A stretch of 64,000 nt of DNA from Hydractinia symbiolongicarpus (taxonomy: Eukaryota > Cnidaria > Hydrozoa > Anthoathecata > Hydractiniidae): contig NC_079879.1 in the NCBI RefSeq assembly GCF_029227915.1, positions 3,286,001 to 3,350,000 on the forward strand, read 5' to 3'. Shown here piece by piece: positions 25,901 through 38,000 of this stretch (positions within the stretch are counted from its first letter, which is position 1; each line of letters begins with the position of its first letter). The notes below the pieces were generated by a model. The model did not search any database and was not told where the DNA came from. It saw only the letters and a program-made list of their open reading frames with translations. The position numbers were made by a program, and so were the translations under genes.

Positions 25901-28900
25901 TGACTGCAATGGATTCTTCTGTGGTAAGTTTGGGCGTCGTTGGTACAACTCTGTCTTGTGCAGGTCTCTCGTCATCACTTAATTGATTTTTCTATTTTGA
26001 AACAAAGCTATGTAATTACATTATAATAATTTTGTAATTTTTAAGGGAGAGTGAAGGACTGGTAAATAGAATACGGGTGATAAAAATCGTGGCAAGAATA
26101 TGAGATGTTACAGAATAGAGAGTATTATGGAATAATTACTTACCATAGATTTGTTCTTTTCTAACAAATTATTGTATTGCTCTTCTATTGATTTGTTTTT
26201 TTCATTTTCAACAGCAAGTTTATCTTGTATTACCTTGATAGTATTTTCTAGCTCTGCTATCGCACGATCCTTGACTGATATTGTAGTAATTCCTGCTTCT
26301 AACTCTAAAATTTTTACTCTCTGATTTTCAATCAGCTGGTTCGCTTGGTGGACGTTCTGCCTATATTCCGTAACAAGTTCAAGTTATATAATCAAATAAT
26401 AAATAATTAAAAGGTTATATCTGTAAAAAACTACTGCGAAGTATTTTTTAATGGGATTTTATGTGGTACATAGATTAAAACAGTCAACTGCTGTCTTGGA
26501 TAAGGCAACCTACCTCAATACGTCATTTTCATTAGAGCAACGCAATTTTATTTCTTCAAGATGGGTTTTTAAATCCCTATTCTCTTTCACGTGTTCTTCA
26601 ACTATCTTATCGTTCTCTAGTTTATATTGCTCCAACGTTGCACAGAATTCGCGTTGTGCCACATCAAATTCAGCTTCCTTTGATTTATTTTCCAGGTTTG
26701 CTGATTCTAGTGCTTTAGATAGCTCGCTTATTTTTGTTTTACTCATATTGATTTCTTCCTCTAATACTTTTACGGTCTCTTCTAACTTGTTGTTCTTTTC
26801 AGCTGTTTTCTTTTGTTGATTCTTTAAATTTTTATTTTCTCTTTCTAAATTTTTATTTTGTTTTGTTTTCACAGCTATTTGAGATTGGAGAGATTTCGTT
26901 TTATTTCCCAAATCTTCAGCCTTTTTCTCTTGTCCAGCTAACTCGGATTTCATCGTTTCAACCTGCTCTTGCTCCTGTGCACTTAACTGGGCCATGTCAC
27001 GTTCGTATTCAGCTATTTTAGAGGAGAGGCAATCGATTTCTTTTTGAGCAGTGTTTAGGTTTTCATCTTTTACTTGGCAATGTTTCTCCTTATCATTATT
27101 TAGTTGTTTTAACAGCATTATTTCCTGATCCTTGGTTGTGATTTTTTCTTTTACGTCATTCTGCATTTTTTTAAGGTCATCATTTGATTTTGAAAGGATA
27201 TCGATATTTTTTTCTGCTTCTTTCAATTTACTTTCACATTCAGCTATTTTAGTAGCGTATTCATTGATAATTTCTTCTTTTTCTTGAATCTGATTTTGTA
27301 TAGATTTTATTGCATCATTGCCAGTGCCAATTTGTCCGTATAAAGATTCCCTTTCTCTGTTTAAAGTTATTATTTCTTCTGATAACTCTTCCATCTTTTT
27401 TTGAAGAAGTGAGTTTTCATTTATCATTTCTGATATCTGTGATTCAGCTTCGGTTAATTTTCTGGAAGACTCTTGGACCTCTTTAGCTAAGTCTTGTTTT
27501 ATTTCGACATAGAGTTTTGCATCTTCTTCTAACTTTGTTATCTTTATTTTCAATTCATCACTGGTTTTTGTTTGCTCCAATTCATCCGTCTCCATTTTTG
27601 CAATGATTTCTTTTTGTTCTTCATTTTCAATACTTAACTTCTCCACTTCGCTAATTTTCTCCTGAATACTCACTGACATATCTTTAATATCTGTTTGCAG
27701 AGAGTTAATTTCTTTTGAGTATATATTTTCAACTTCTATCGCATGTTTTTCATGAGCTTCCTTTTCTTTTTTAATTTCTTTTAATTTGTTATCTGTTTCA
27801 ATTAATTTTTCATTACATATTTGCAGTTGTTTTGACACATCGTCTGTAATTTTAGTAGCTTGGGTCAATTTTTGCTCCTGCGCATACATTACCTAAATAA
27901 TTGTATAGCATGAAAATGCGTGTCAAAAATATGTAAAACTAAAAAGATCTACCGAACTTCATTGATGCGACTTTAAAATGTTTTACTTTTCTAAAAAAGA
28001 TTAATTTTTTTCAGTTAAAAGCTGAAATACGCTATCATTTTTAATAAAAACGGGTGCAATATTTTATTCTTAACAACCTCGAAGATTTTTAACTTTTGCA
28101 CCCACTGAAATAATACAAACAAAAGAAAAAAAGATCATTCAAAAAGGAGAAGTTGAAGCTGTTTAATCTTGTTATTTTAGCAAATTAACAAATAACATTT
28201 TGTATGCTGTTATTTGTCAATGATCATTAAAATAAAAACGTGTAATTAACCTGTTCAGCATGCTGCAGCTTTTCTTTGTCTTTGGAGAGCTCTTGCTGCA
28301 AGTTGCCTATTTGTTCTTCATTCTTTCTCATCTGTTCTATGTATTCATTGATAGATTTTTCCTGTACTGTTTTGGTTTCAATTAATGTTATCACTTGGTT
28401 TTCTAAGTGTCGAATGTTTGCTTGCAGGTCTTTCACCTTTGAAGAGCAAATATGATATATATATTACTTTGTGATGTTATTTAGAAAAAATTGGTATTAT
28501 CAAAAGTATATGTTGTAGTCAAAAAATCAAAATAACAGGAATCAAGAATGTTCAAGTTCATATAAACAATATACTTTATATATCTATTTTAAGATTTCAC
28601 ATTTATTTAAAATTTACTTCACCTACGTTGTCACAATTCGAACGTTAAACTATCGAATTGTACATTGAAGTTTTTAAAATGTTTTGTTATCCTTTATATT
28701 TATCATGACGACAAATACTTTTTTTTACTCTATACATGTCAATTTATTTATAGATAAGCATATTTCTAAGGATAAAGCCCTTAACATACCTCCGTTTCAT
28801 GTTTACTATGTAGCAATTGAACTTGCTTTGAATTCTTCTCGATCATCGTCGCTTGACCAATATCCAGTTCTTGGAACTTGAGAACAAGGTTTTGATTTTG

Positions 28901-29806
28901 TTCAATTATGTTTTGATTTATTTGGTTGATTTCTTCCTTATCTTGTTCTCCTGAATAGCAAACTTTAAAATTTCACGTTTTGTCCTATCATTTTTTATCT
29001 AGGCTACTGACTCTTGCTTGCCAGAATGGGTTTCGTCAGTGATCTCACAAGAATGTTTTTGAAATTTCAACCCTTTTGTTGAAATGCATTTTGAAGTGTA
29101 TGAAATTCCATCAAAAGAGACAAATATATAACAATAAATTGCGTATGAAATCGATTTTCTGAAATTAAATATAGCGAGTAAGATTAAAATTTCGTGATTA
29201 TGAAAGCGGATTTCAGGAAAGAAAACAATTATTTAAAAAACTCGTTTATAGCTGGACTGTTTTCACATAACAGTTTTAGGCAAACAAAAAAATTCGAGAT
29301 AAGCTACCTTTCGCAATTCGGTTTTCAAGCTGTGTCATTTGATCTCTTAAAACATTTGCCATCTCTCTAACTGTATGCATTCTTTGTTCTGTTTCTTCTT
29401 TTTCGATCTCTTTCTCGTGTAATTTAGAACTAAACTCTTCATTTTGAAATTGAAGTTCAATAATAGACTTCCTTAGTGAATCTATTGTTTGGACAGCATC
29501 TGATAAACTCCTTTCTTTTTGTTTGATTTCCATTTCTTTCTCAGATTTCCAATGTCGTATCTTTTCTGCTTCCTTATGAAGTTTTGAGTGCAAAGTCGTT
29601 AGCCTCTGTTGATCATTTTGTAACTTTTCAGTGTCCTTCGCAACATCAACAGCCTGCTTTGTGAACTGTTGTTGTTGTGGATGCTGAAACTGCTGTTGGT
29701 TGTTTTGATGGTTTTGCAATTTCCGTTGTTGAACGTTCTGGTGTAATTGGTGTCTCACATTGTGATTTCTCATCATATGAAAAGCCATTTTTTGCTGTGT
29801 CGTCAT
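22927..29806 (-). CDS. SYCP1: SYCP1, synaptonemal complex transverse filament protein (8 exons)
   Basis: Exons, 5' to 3' on the minus strand: 29806-29308, 28950-28790, 28436-28251, 27892-26514, 26360-26144, 25991-25841, 25370-25250, 23293-22927. They join in phase to 1026 residues (human 976). After a Q/H/N-rich N-terminus, residues about 75-140 (LHKEAEKIRHWKSEKEMEIK, LRKSIIELQFQNEEFSSKL) match the most conserved SYCP1 block. The middle ~700 residues, mainly the single large exon 4, are heptad-rich coiled coil. The C-terminus is basic and Ser/Pro-rich with TTPKLTTEE, TPHSILR and SPGPK, as expected for the chromatin-facing end. SYCP1 dimers bridge homologues in meiotic prophase. The central coiled coil alone could be mistaken for a myosin- or CENP-type protein; the N-terminal block decides the call. 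Confidence 0.88.
24006..24338. mobile_element. hAT-like MITE in SYCP1 intron 7
   Basis: The 14-base ends CAGGGGCGGCGCCA (24006-24019) and TGGCGCCGCCCCTG (24325-24338) are perfect inverted repeats. CAGGGGCGG-type termini are typical of hAT MITEs. The 333-base interior has no coding capacity and includes a run of nine or more G. An 8-bp target duplication is not clear, so the superfamily is inferred from the termini. Confidence 0.85.
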
Positions 29807-31780
29807 TTTCTGTAATTATTTTTAACTCCTAAAAGAAATATGATATGCAGAGACTAGGCAAACGCAATATATTGCTGTCTATGATATTCTGACTATACTG
29901 CTTTTCATATAGCTTATAAGTACATTGGAGAGAGAATAATAATGTATAAGCTGGGAGTTTGTTAAGTATTAATCAAATCATTTACAGGTTTTTTAACATA
30001 TGAATCATACTTTCTGGGTTCAGCATAAAATTTTTTTATAATGATCTTTGGAATTTACGTCTTTATATGTGAAAACTGCCAGTTTTGTAAGAGATGCAGC
30101 TTTGTAATTTTGTTCATGAACAGATAAACACTCCATTTATTTAAACTTAACGGGCGTTAAATAGAGACTTGGCGTTATTAAAAAAGTAACAATTTAAAAT
30201 ATTCATTTATATTCTTCATAAATTCAACAGAAATAAAATTGCTTGAAGGAAAACTTCAGTAAAAAGCCCCTTTTTGACTGAAAGAGAGGCCGTTTATTAG
30301 AGACCGGTCGATAGATACTGCACGTTCATTAGAGCATATACAATTACGACAAAAGAAACTTTTACAAGCAAAAACATTATCGGTAGCTTGCCAGAGAATT
30401 GTAAGAGATGTATTCTTATTTTGGAGAAATTTAGTCTCGAATTGTTCTTAGTTTGTTCTTATTTTTCAGGCAAATCTAATGCTCGTGTTTTTATGAAATT
30501 GTTCTTATATAACAACATAGTCTATAGATTTCTATAGACTATGGTAACAAACAGCTTTTCGTAACTATGTAGAAATACTAAGCGAAATAACCTGCTTATA
30601 TATAAGCCAATTTTAATAGACTTTACAATGCAAATATTTTTTACAGAGCAGGTGTGAGTCAGTGATCGTATGAGTCTGACATTATGACGAAAATAAGAAT
30701 GAAATGAAATACCTGCAGTTCATAAAAAAAATTAAAGATGTGAAAAGCATGGTTTTCCTCGTTTGTCAATAAGTCTAAAAACGAAAATGTTGTCTTAATT
30801 ACTGAAAGTTCAAAGCCGGGAATATAATTGACATTCCCGTACAAATATAGTAATATCTGGTATACTACTATATTAGCTAGCTATAGCTTGACATCTTTTT
30901 GAGAAACGTGTATCATTAGTGAGGTATATCCAGCCGTAAATTAAAAGTAAAGAGCTAATAAGAGAAGAGATTAGTCATTAATAAATAACTAAATTTAAAA
31001 AAAACACTAAAAACACTAAAATTTTTCTCTTCCAAAGCAAACGTATAAAACGTATATTATTATCAAAACATCAAAGTATGGCGGTTAATAAAAATAATAT
31101 TTCTATGAATAAATATAGCTATACTATATAAAAAACGACAATAAATCTTTGTTTTGGCGATAAGTAAATTTCTTTCTGTTTTGTTTGTAAAATTGTTTAC
31201 GTATTTCGAACGTCGAATTTATTTTCGAATCTCCCGCCGAACGTGAACTCGTACCAGTGCTCCGTAAGGCTGAGTGGACATATGTATTTATTCCACGAAA
31301 AAAATTTCCGCGCATCTTTTACAACAAATACTTTTATGTGTTTACAAAAAAAATTGAAATTGATGACAAGAAGTGTCTTAAAACATAATTGTCAATTTAT
31401 TCCCTTCGTGTTTTTTAAGGATTTTAAATAAGTTTCTTTTACTCTTACTACTCTGTTAAAGAAATTACATATTTATTTTTTTAAAAGAGATTTTTTAATA
31501 TGTTGATCGAGTTTCTACTACTAAAAAGGTCTATTTTCTACTTCTGGAAATAGAAAACTTTTCTTAACTGGAAAAAAGGACATAATTTTGGGGGCGACAA
31601 ATTCTTTCTTAATAAAGTTGAAATTTTCTTTTCTTTGCTTTTGTATTGCAAATAAAAATGTAAATAGCATTATCAAGGACTCAAAAACAAATATAAGACC
31701 GCTAACATTTAAAATCGATTTCGTTGTACCTATTGTGTTTCATAGAAATATACGAAGAACGAAAAACTTTCTTCATTCAG
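29807..31780. other. Intergenic: divergent upstream region of SYCP1 and the second CIMIP2-like gene
   Basis: AT-rich DNA with no recognised gene. It should hold the SYCP1 promoter and the missing first exon of the downstream plus-strand gene. A short palindrome (CATAGTCTATAGA, TT, inverse) lies near 30517-30544. Its 2-nt loop makes an RNA role unlikely. Confidence 0.45.
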
Positions 31781-33210
31781 ACCACTATCCAATGACATTT
31801 TTGTTTACAACAACAATGCTAGAGAATGTTTCTTACCCCCTGATGGCGGGGACAGAAAATATGTTGAAAAAATGGTTCCGGGATATACTGGTATGTCATT
31901 CCTATTTCTCTCAAAAATACTTAGCAAAACCTCTGTAGCGCTTTTTTATTAAATTTTGGCATTTAAATGCCGCTGAGTGTTTTATTTTCTACAGTATATA
32001 TAAACCGAGTGATTTATAAGATATCGTTGTATTCTAGGTTTTGTCCCACAGCATACCTTTAAATACGGTCAAACATACAAAGAAGGAACGGAAGATGCCA
32101 TAATAGATTTTAAAAGAAGCCAATACAAGAATAAAGTTGATGGCTACACTTTAAGAGAAACGACTCGTTCACAACCAAGCCTAACAGTGCATCTGGACTA
32201 TCCCCCTCCTGACCCGTCTCATCCAGGTGTGAATGTTAGGTACATCGCTGCTTATAATGGCAAATCTTTTGGTAGGTTACACATGCTGATTTTGTGTGCT
32301 GTGTGGTTATGCGTAAATTCTGATACCTGTGAAATCTAGTATTCATTTTTTTTCTAGATGAAAGGAGAAAGTTTACGGAAGCTCCTATACCAGGCTACAA
32401 AGGTTACGTGCCAAGGCATGAGGAACATAAACTTGGAGGGAGATATGGTGTATGGACGCGTTACGCCTATGGCGATGCGTTGGGAACGATGTTGACACGA
32501 GAGAGAAACAAAACTGAGAAAATAGACGTTTCTGAATTTAAGCCTAGCAAACAGTAAGTGGGTCAGACAGCCGGCAATTAGTGCATTTGTACTTTGGATA
32601 TTGGAGGATTTGCAAAAAATTCGACCGGTCTTGTAAACGAAAAAAGAAGAAAGTGGTAGTTAAATGTGGTACTTTAACACCCTATTTAATTTGCGGTAAT
32701 TGAATTGCCCTAATGTGTGGTTGTATCTTGTGATTTAGTTCCCATACCTCTACTTGGCCATTACCTGATACTGGTAATCTTCGGTACGTGTCTGTGTATA
32801 ACAGAAGACTTGGAATGGTGCCAGATTACACCGGATTTGTTCCTCGTAAGTCGTGTCTATTAATTGATGTGCTTGCCGTCTTGTCAAATATTTATTCTAT
32901 TTTTAAATTTGTCACGTGTTACTCTCAAGTTTTCAACATTGGTCCAACGATATTTTGAAAGAAAACCAACCTTGGTACAACCAAAAAGAATCATGTTTAC
33001 AGCTGAAGGTGGTTAAAATTAGGTCAGACAGAACACGTTGGCTGAACTAATATATGTATCTCTTTAGAACGCCGATTCGATTTTGGTGAGACATACGGAG
33101 ATTCAACGCGTGCTTTACCCGTTTGTTACGACACTCAAGGATATTCAACTGGAAAATATAACAACCCAGGTCCACCAATAGAAAGAACAGTAATACCAGT
33201 TCGAATATAA
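31781..33210 (+). CDS. CIMIP2/FAM166-like protein with three PGYxG modules (5' exon missing)
   Basis: Five exons (31781-31890, 32038-32271, 32358-32553, 32739-32845, 33068-33210) join in phase to 262 residues ending at TAA 33208-33210. Three modules carry the CIMIP2 signature: VPGYTGFVPQHTFKYGQTY, IPGYKGYVPRHEEHKLGGRY and VPDYTGFVPQRRFDFGETYG. Module number and length agree with FAM166A/B proteins, which line the inner wall of ciliary doublet microtubules. The first exon listed follows a good acceptor (TTTCTTCATTCAG), is preceded in frame by a stop, and has no Met before the first module. An upstream coding exon must therefore exist; I could not place it. The MVPGYTG methionine is a fallback start. 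A ciliary role is inferred from family. Confidence 0.8.
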
Positions 33211-33500
33211 GCCATTTTGCTTCTTCTGATAAATCCCTCAACATCTGCTGCAACCTTCACTGATGATGAATCACAAGGCTTTCTGTTGGAAGAGAAAAGG
33301 CAAAGTCTAGGTTATGAATTTAAATTCAAAACCTCAGAATTTGTCAACATAATTTGGTTAGTTTAGCCTGAATTTTTTTTTTAACTTTGAATTTTTTTTG
33401 CTAAAAATTTACGGGCACGGGCATATCAACTTTTCATCCCTGGCGCCATATAAAACGTAGGTACATTTTTTAAATCGTTACAATATTGCGATTTTATATT

Positions 33501-34019
33501 TACCGTTATTCCTCTAATATAACGCGTCCTGTCTAGTCTGAATGGCTGTTTTTCGAAATTTCCTTAATTTATATCATCTAATTTTTAGTGCGATACTCTT
33601 TACTAATTTTTTTTGTTTTTCCTCTCATTTAATGCGACTAAGGTCAGATTTTTCTCTAATTAGAGTGCGAACCAAATAATGTGATAATATGGTGATAATA
33701 CTTGTTTTCGTTATTGGATTGGAACCTCCCGCCAAATATTGTTTTTTGACATTGAATCAAAGTTTACTTAATAAACTGGTACAAACAGTTGTAACAGAAG
33801 TAAATAAACACAATGAAAGACAAAAATCGATGAAAGAAAAGTGATAGAAAAAATAAAATAAAAACTTAAAAAATGTTAGTTCTTTTTTCTCTAGTGCGTC
33901 TTCCTCTTATTTTTAATGGAAATAATATTTTCGAAACAAGCCAATTTATTTCCTCTAATTATAAGTGAGATCCTAAGAAAAAAATAATTTTTTCGCACTA
34001 AATTAGACGAATGACGGTA
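33501..34019. mobile_element. TIR element downstream of the CIMIP2-like gene
   Basis: The left end TACCGTTATTCCTCTAATAT and the inverse of the right end (TACCGTCATTCGTCTAATTT) match at 16 of the first 20 positions. CTCTAAT/ATTAGAG words recur inside. No transposase is visible, so this is a non-autonomous remnant of unknown superfamily. It lies in the convergent gap between the CIMIP2-like gene and ROMO1. Confidence 0.6.
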
Positions 34020-34254
34020 TGCGTCGTTGATCATTTAAGCGTGTCAATAAGGGCGAATATCCATAGGACGATTTTTAGGACGATCGTCATCAACACTCTA
34101 ATTATTTAGTCGCTTGTCACAAAAAGAGTCGCGAATATCGTCCAGTGGAGATTCGGCTTAAAGACGATCATTTTTGTTAATTTGATATTGTATTATAATG
34201 CAAGGATTATGCTGTTATATTAATTTTAAAATACAAATAAAGCAAAGCCTTATG

Positions 34255-34260
34255 TTTATT
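34255..34260 (-). terminator. Candidate poly(A) signal for ROMO1
   Basis: AATAAA on the minus strand about 165 bases after the ROMO1 stop codon. Confidence 0.4.
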
Positions 34261-34424
34261 TTATAATTTCAATATCAAAACAAAAAAATCAACAAAAACT
34301 ATATACTCTAATATTTTTATTTATCAAAATTTTACTCGATAAAAATAACGTCCTTTTTACACACCTATAGACTATACACCCTATAGACTATAAATTATCA
34401 AAGTTGTATGGTTTATACATCATG

Positions 34425-34720
34425 TTAACATCTGATTGCTGTCCCAATGCACATAAAAGTACCAAAAGTGCCACCACCTTGTAGCATGACTTTTCCAACA
34501 CTAGATAATAACTCTCTTCCTCTCAATCCCATCCTGTAAGCAAAATTAATAAGCACAAATTTTTCTATTTAAAATACAAAACACATTGTTGTCAAGAAAT
34601 ATACCTTAAAGCAGAGTAAGTTCCAAATAATCCAGCAGAACTAATTCCGACAGCAAAACCAATCATGAATCCCATTTTCATTCGATCGAAACATGACGGT
34701 TGTCCAGGTCTTTGCTGCAT
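34425..34720 (-). CDS. ROMO1: ROMO1, mitochondrial inner membrane protein
   Basis: Two exons (34720-34605 and 34533-34425) give 74 residues, near the human 79. [19 protein letters not shown], then [17 protein letters not shown], and the ending [17 protein letters not shown] follow ROMO1 almost residue for residue. Two glycine-rich hydrophobic helices flank a short basic loop (RMGLRGRE). The protein sits in the mitochondrial inner membrane; the family is linked to reactive oxygen species, OPA1/cristae maintenance and TIM23-dependent import. The start is the only in-frame ATG at the right distance. It is transcribed away from DUSP11, with about 370 bases between the start codons. Confidence 0.97.
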
Positions 34721-35091
34721 GATTCTATGTCCTGTTGTGTTTAGTGTTGCTTATAGCTATACTGAGAAACAGAAAAGGTATGATGTATCTCTCAGTTTAA
34801 AAAATCAGGAAACTTACAGATGCGAAAAAAACAGGTGAATACAACACTATCAATACAAGGAAAAAATACGACTTTTTCAAAGTTAGAGATCCGCGAACCA
34901 ACAATGTTTTTAACCAACTCTTGTTTTGCTGATTCAGAGATCCAAAGCGTGAGCAATGTTTTGACAGCCGCTTTTGACGTACCCTATTCTTACGGTCTCT
35001 TAACGAAAATCATCAAAGAGAGGTTTTTTGCGGGTTTCGTGTGGACTCTATGGTGAAAATCGAATAAAAACGAAAGGAACAAAAACAAAAA
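34721..35091. promoter_or_regulatory. Bidirectional promoter between ROMO1 and DUSP11
   Basis: 371 bases separate the two divergent start codons, so the genes probably share this promoter. A 78-codon plus-strand frame here has no family features and is probably chance. Confidence 0.55.
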
Positions 35092-38000
35092 ATGGGTTTT
35101 ATACCTGACAGGTAATGCTTATACTTGTATTGTGTGACTATCAGACTATAAATGATTTAAAACAGTTTTCGCTTTCAAGATTAGTTTGATTTTATTTCTT
35201 TAGCTTTCTTTTTGAAGGAGATAGCTAGCTAAATCAAAAGTAAGCTGGCTAGATAGATAGAATAGATGTGCATATTTTACATGGCTAGCCTCACAAATAT
35301 CGAGGGATATACCCTGTCTATTATTTCCATTAGGGGCCATGGCTTAGATGGAAAGTCCTAGAGTATTTAATGTGCATGAGCTATGCAGACCCAATCAGGG
35401 CCCGCGCTCTAAGACAACTCTTGGCAACATCCAGCGACCCACACAGTGTGCCATCTTCCCAATTTCCCTTACATGACTTGGGTTGACCCATTCATTCACT
35501 CGCCCATGTTGAATCGCCGTCAAGAGGAATCGAACCCTGGTCTCCCACACAGAGTACGAAAGCTACAACCACTAATCTATAGCGCCACAATCTACAACCA
35601 CTAATCTATGGCACTAGCTAGCTAGGCTACTATATATAACCATTTTTTAAAAACTTTTCTATTGTCTAAACACAATTTACTTAGCGACACAATTCAGGAA
35701 GTCATCTGGGCCTATTTTGCATTCTCTCTAACTGTAAAGGGCTTTGGAAGTGCTGATCTGCACAATCTTAGTAAACTTATAAAAAAGCTTGCATCCATTT
35801 TTAATTCAAAAAACATACTTTTTGGTTGTCGTGAAGAGCACCAATGATATTTGGCCTCTTGCAAAATAGGGTAGTTAGTAAGTGCATTAAGTACTTAGAA
35901 AAAACCTTGAAACTAGGTACCCTTTTGTGATATTTAGTAATTTTAAGGTCGTAAAAAATTAAAATAAACACATTGGGGACGTTGTTGCTGGCTTATCTGA
36001 AAGAAAAAACTTTAAGCTGGTTCACTGATGGTTAATTTAAAAGTGCTTGTTCTCTGTTGGTTACTTCAAAATACTGCTCAGGCTCTATGGTGGTTATTCT
36101 GAAATACTGGTGTTTACTGCTTAAACTTACTTTTAGTATCTATGGCCAGAGTTTGCTAAAAATAATTTTTTTAGCCCATTTTCTCTCACTGGGGGATTGT
36201 TAAGGCTTTATCTATTAACAAGTGCAGAAGGAATCCTTCTGATTCATATATATATTTATTAATGTCCTAATAGTATCTTAAAAAGAACTAAAAAATAACT
36301 CTTTTCCCTTAGCCTTAGGGAAAAATCTAAACCTTTAAAAAGGTCTATGGGGCTTTTTCCACATTTTGGAGACAGAATCGGCACAAGTTGTTTTAGTCTT
36401 CCAAAAATTTTGACTAAACAACTGACCAAGTCATTGTTGCACGAGCTTTAGGACGAAACATGCATATTTTCAACGCTTGTATGAAAGGCATGTTAATAAC
36501 ATTTTCATCTGTAAGCCCTTTTGGCTCTAACAATCACATCAGTTTATTTTTAAACACAAAAATGATATTTTTTTATGTTGTGAAATGTTAAAATGTTAAA
36601 AATTCCTAGGAAGATTATATTATTCTCTGGTATATACATGGTGACTGATAAGAACAAAACTGCTCTTTTTGTTTACGTTCTTTTGAAACAGAAAATAAAC
36701 TGTTTAAAAAAATTATAAAAGTACTTTTTATTTATGGTTCTTAATTGACATATAAAAAATTTATCTTCACATAAAATATTTTTAGATTAGCTGATTTCAT
36801 TTAATGTTTAGTTTATAATATCCAAATAAATATTTCTTTTAGAAAACAGGAGCAAATTTAAAAAATATTTAGCATTAGTTTTAGCTTTATATGGGTCTTA
36901 CTGGTTGTGTATAATATTAAATTATAAAAGTACTTTTTATTTATGGTTCTTAATTGACATATAAAAAATTTATCTTCACATAAAATATTTTTAGATTAGC
37001 TGATTTCATTTAATGTTTAGTTTATAATATCCAAATAATTATTTCTTTTAGAAAACAGGAGCAAAATTAAAAAATATTTAGCATTAGTTTTAGCTTTATA
37101 TGGGTCTTACTGGTTGTGTATAATATTTCATTATTTTTGTTTGTGTAGATGGTTGGCTTATTCATGCTGTGGAAAACCAATCAAAGGTGTACCTATTGTC
37201 GCATTTAAAACCCCATTAGCAAACGTAAGCAATCTATTAGAGCGAATTCTTGATAACATTTATAACTTTCCACTTTATACACATGTCGTAGTATAAGTTA
37301 AAATGTTTCATAACGCATGGATGCATTTTTAAAATCATTACCCCTATAATGTCATTCATATACAGCGTTACAATCGCCAACCTCATCATAAAGATGGTGG
37401 AACCTATCTGGAGGAAGACCAACAGTAAGTGTATGTTTTTATTGATAATTGCTTGGTCAGTTTTGGGCTTTTTTGTATCCATGCATGTTAATTTTCCATC
37501 ATGATCAAACTTTTTGAGGAAAAATTTGATTAATATTTGCAAAATCAACAAAAATGCATTTCGCATAGATAAATTTCTACCAGTCAGTCATGTTGGAATA
37601 TTTTGTGTTGTTTTACGAAGAATCATTTTTCATAAATCTATCACTCCCTTTTTCCCAATTGTATGTCTGTTTATTGAAATAAGGTAGCCCTTAAATTGAA
37701 CTTACTCATATCACATCACTCTTATTAACTACAAAACAATTGCCAAGAAAATCAAGAGAAGAAAGAAAATTTTTGTTTTTTAAAACTTATGTGAATAATT
37801 ATTTGCCTTTTTTCGTGATGATTTATGAGAATTTTTAGTGTAAAAAAAGTACACCTAAATAAATTTAGGTGGCCTAAGGCACATGCTCGTGCATGGTCTT
37901 CTGAATAAATCCGCATCACAAATGTAGAATAATTACAAGTTTTATATAAAAAATAATTTTTTTTTGTAAAGTTATTAATTTAATTTAAAACATGTAGCAC

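Noticed and set aside
26451-26819. 122-codon plus-strand frame
   Set aside because: Antisense shadow of the large SYCP1 exon; low-complexity Ser/Phe content reflects the reversed coiled-coil codons.
30517-30544. Short palindrome CATAGTCTATAGA with 2-nt centre
   Set aside because: Too short and loop-less for an RNA hairpin; AT-rich palindromes of this size are expected.
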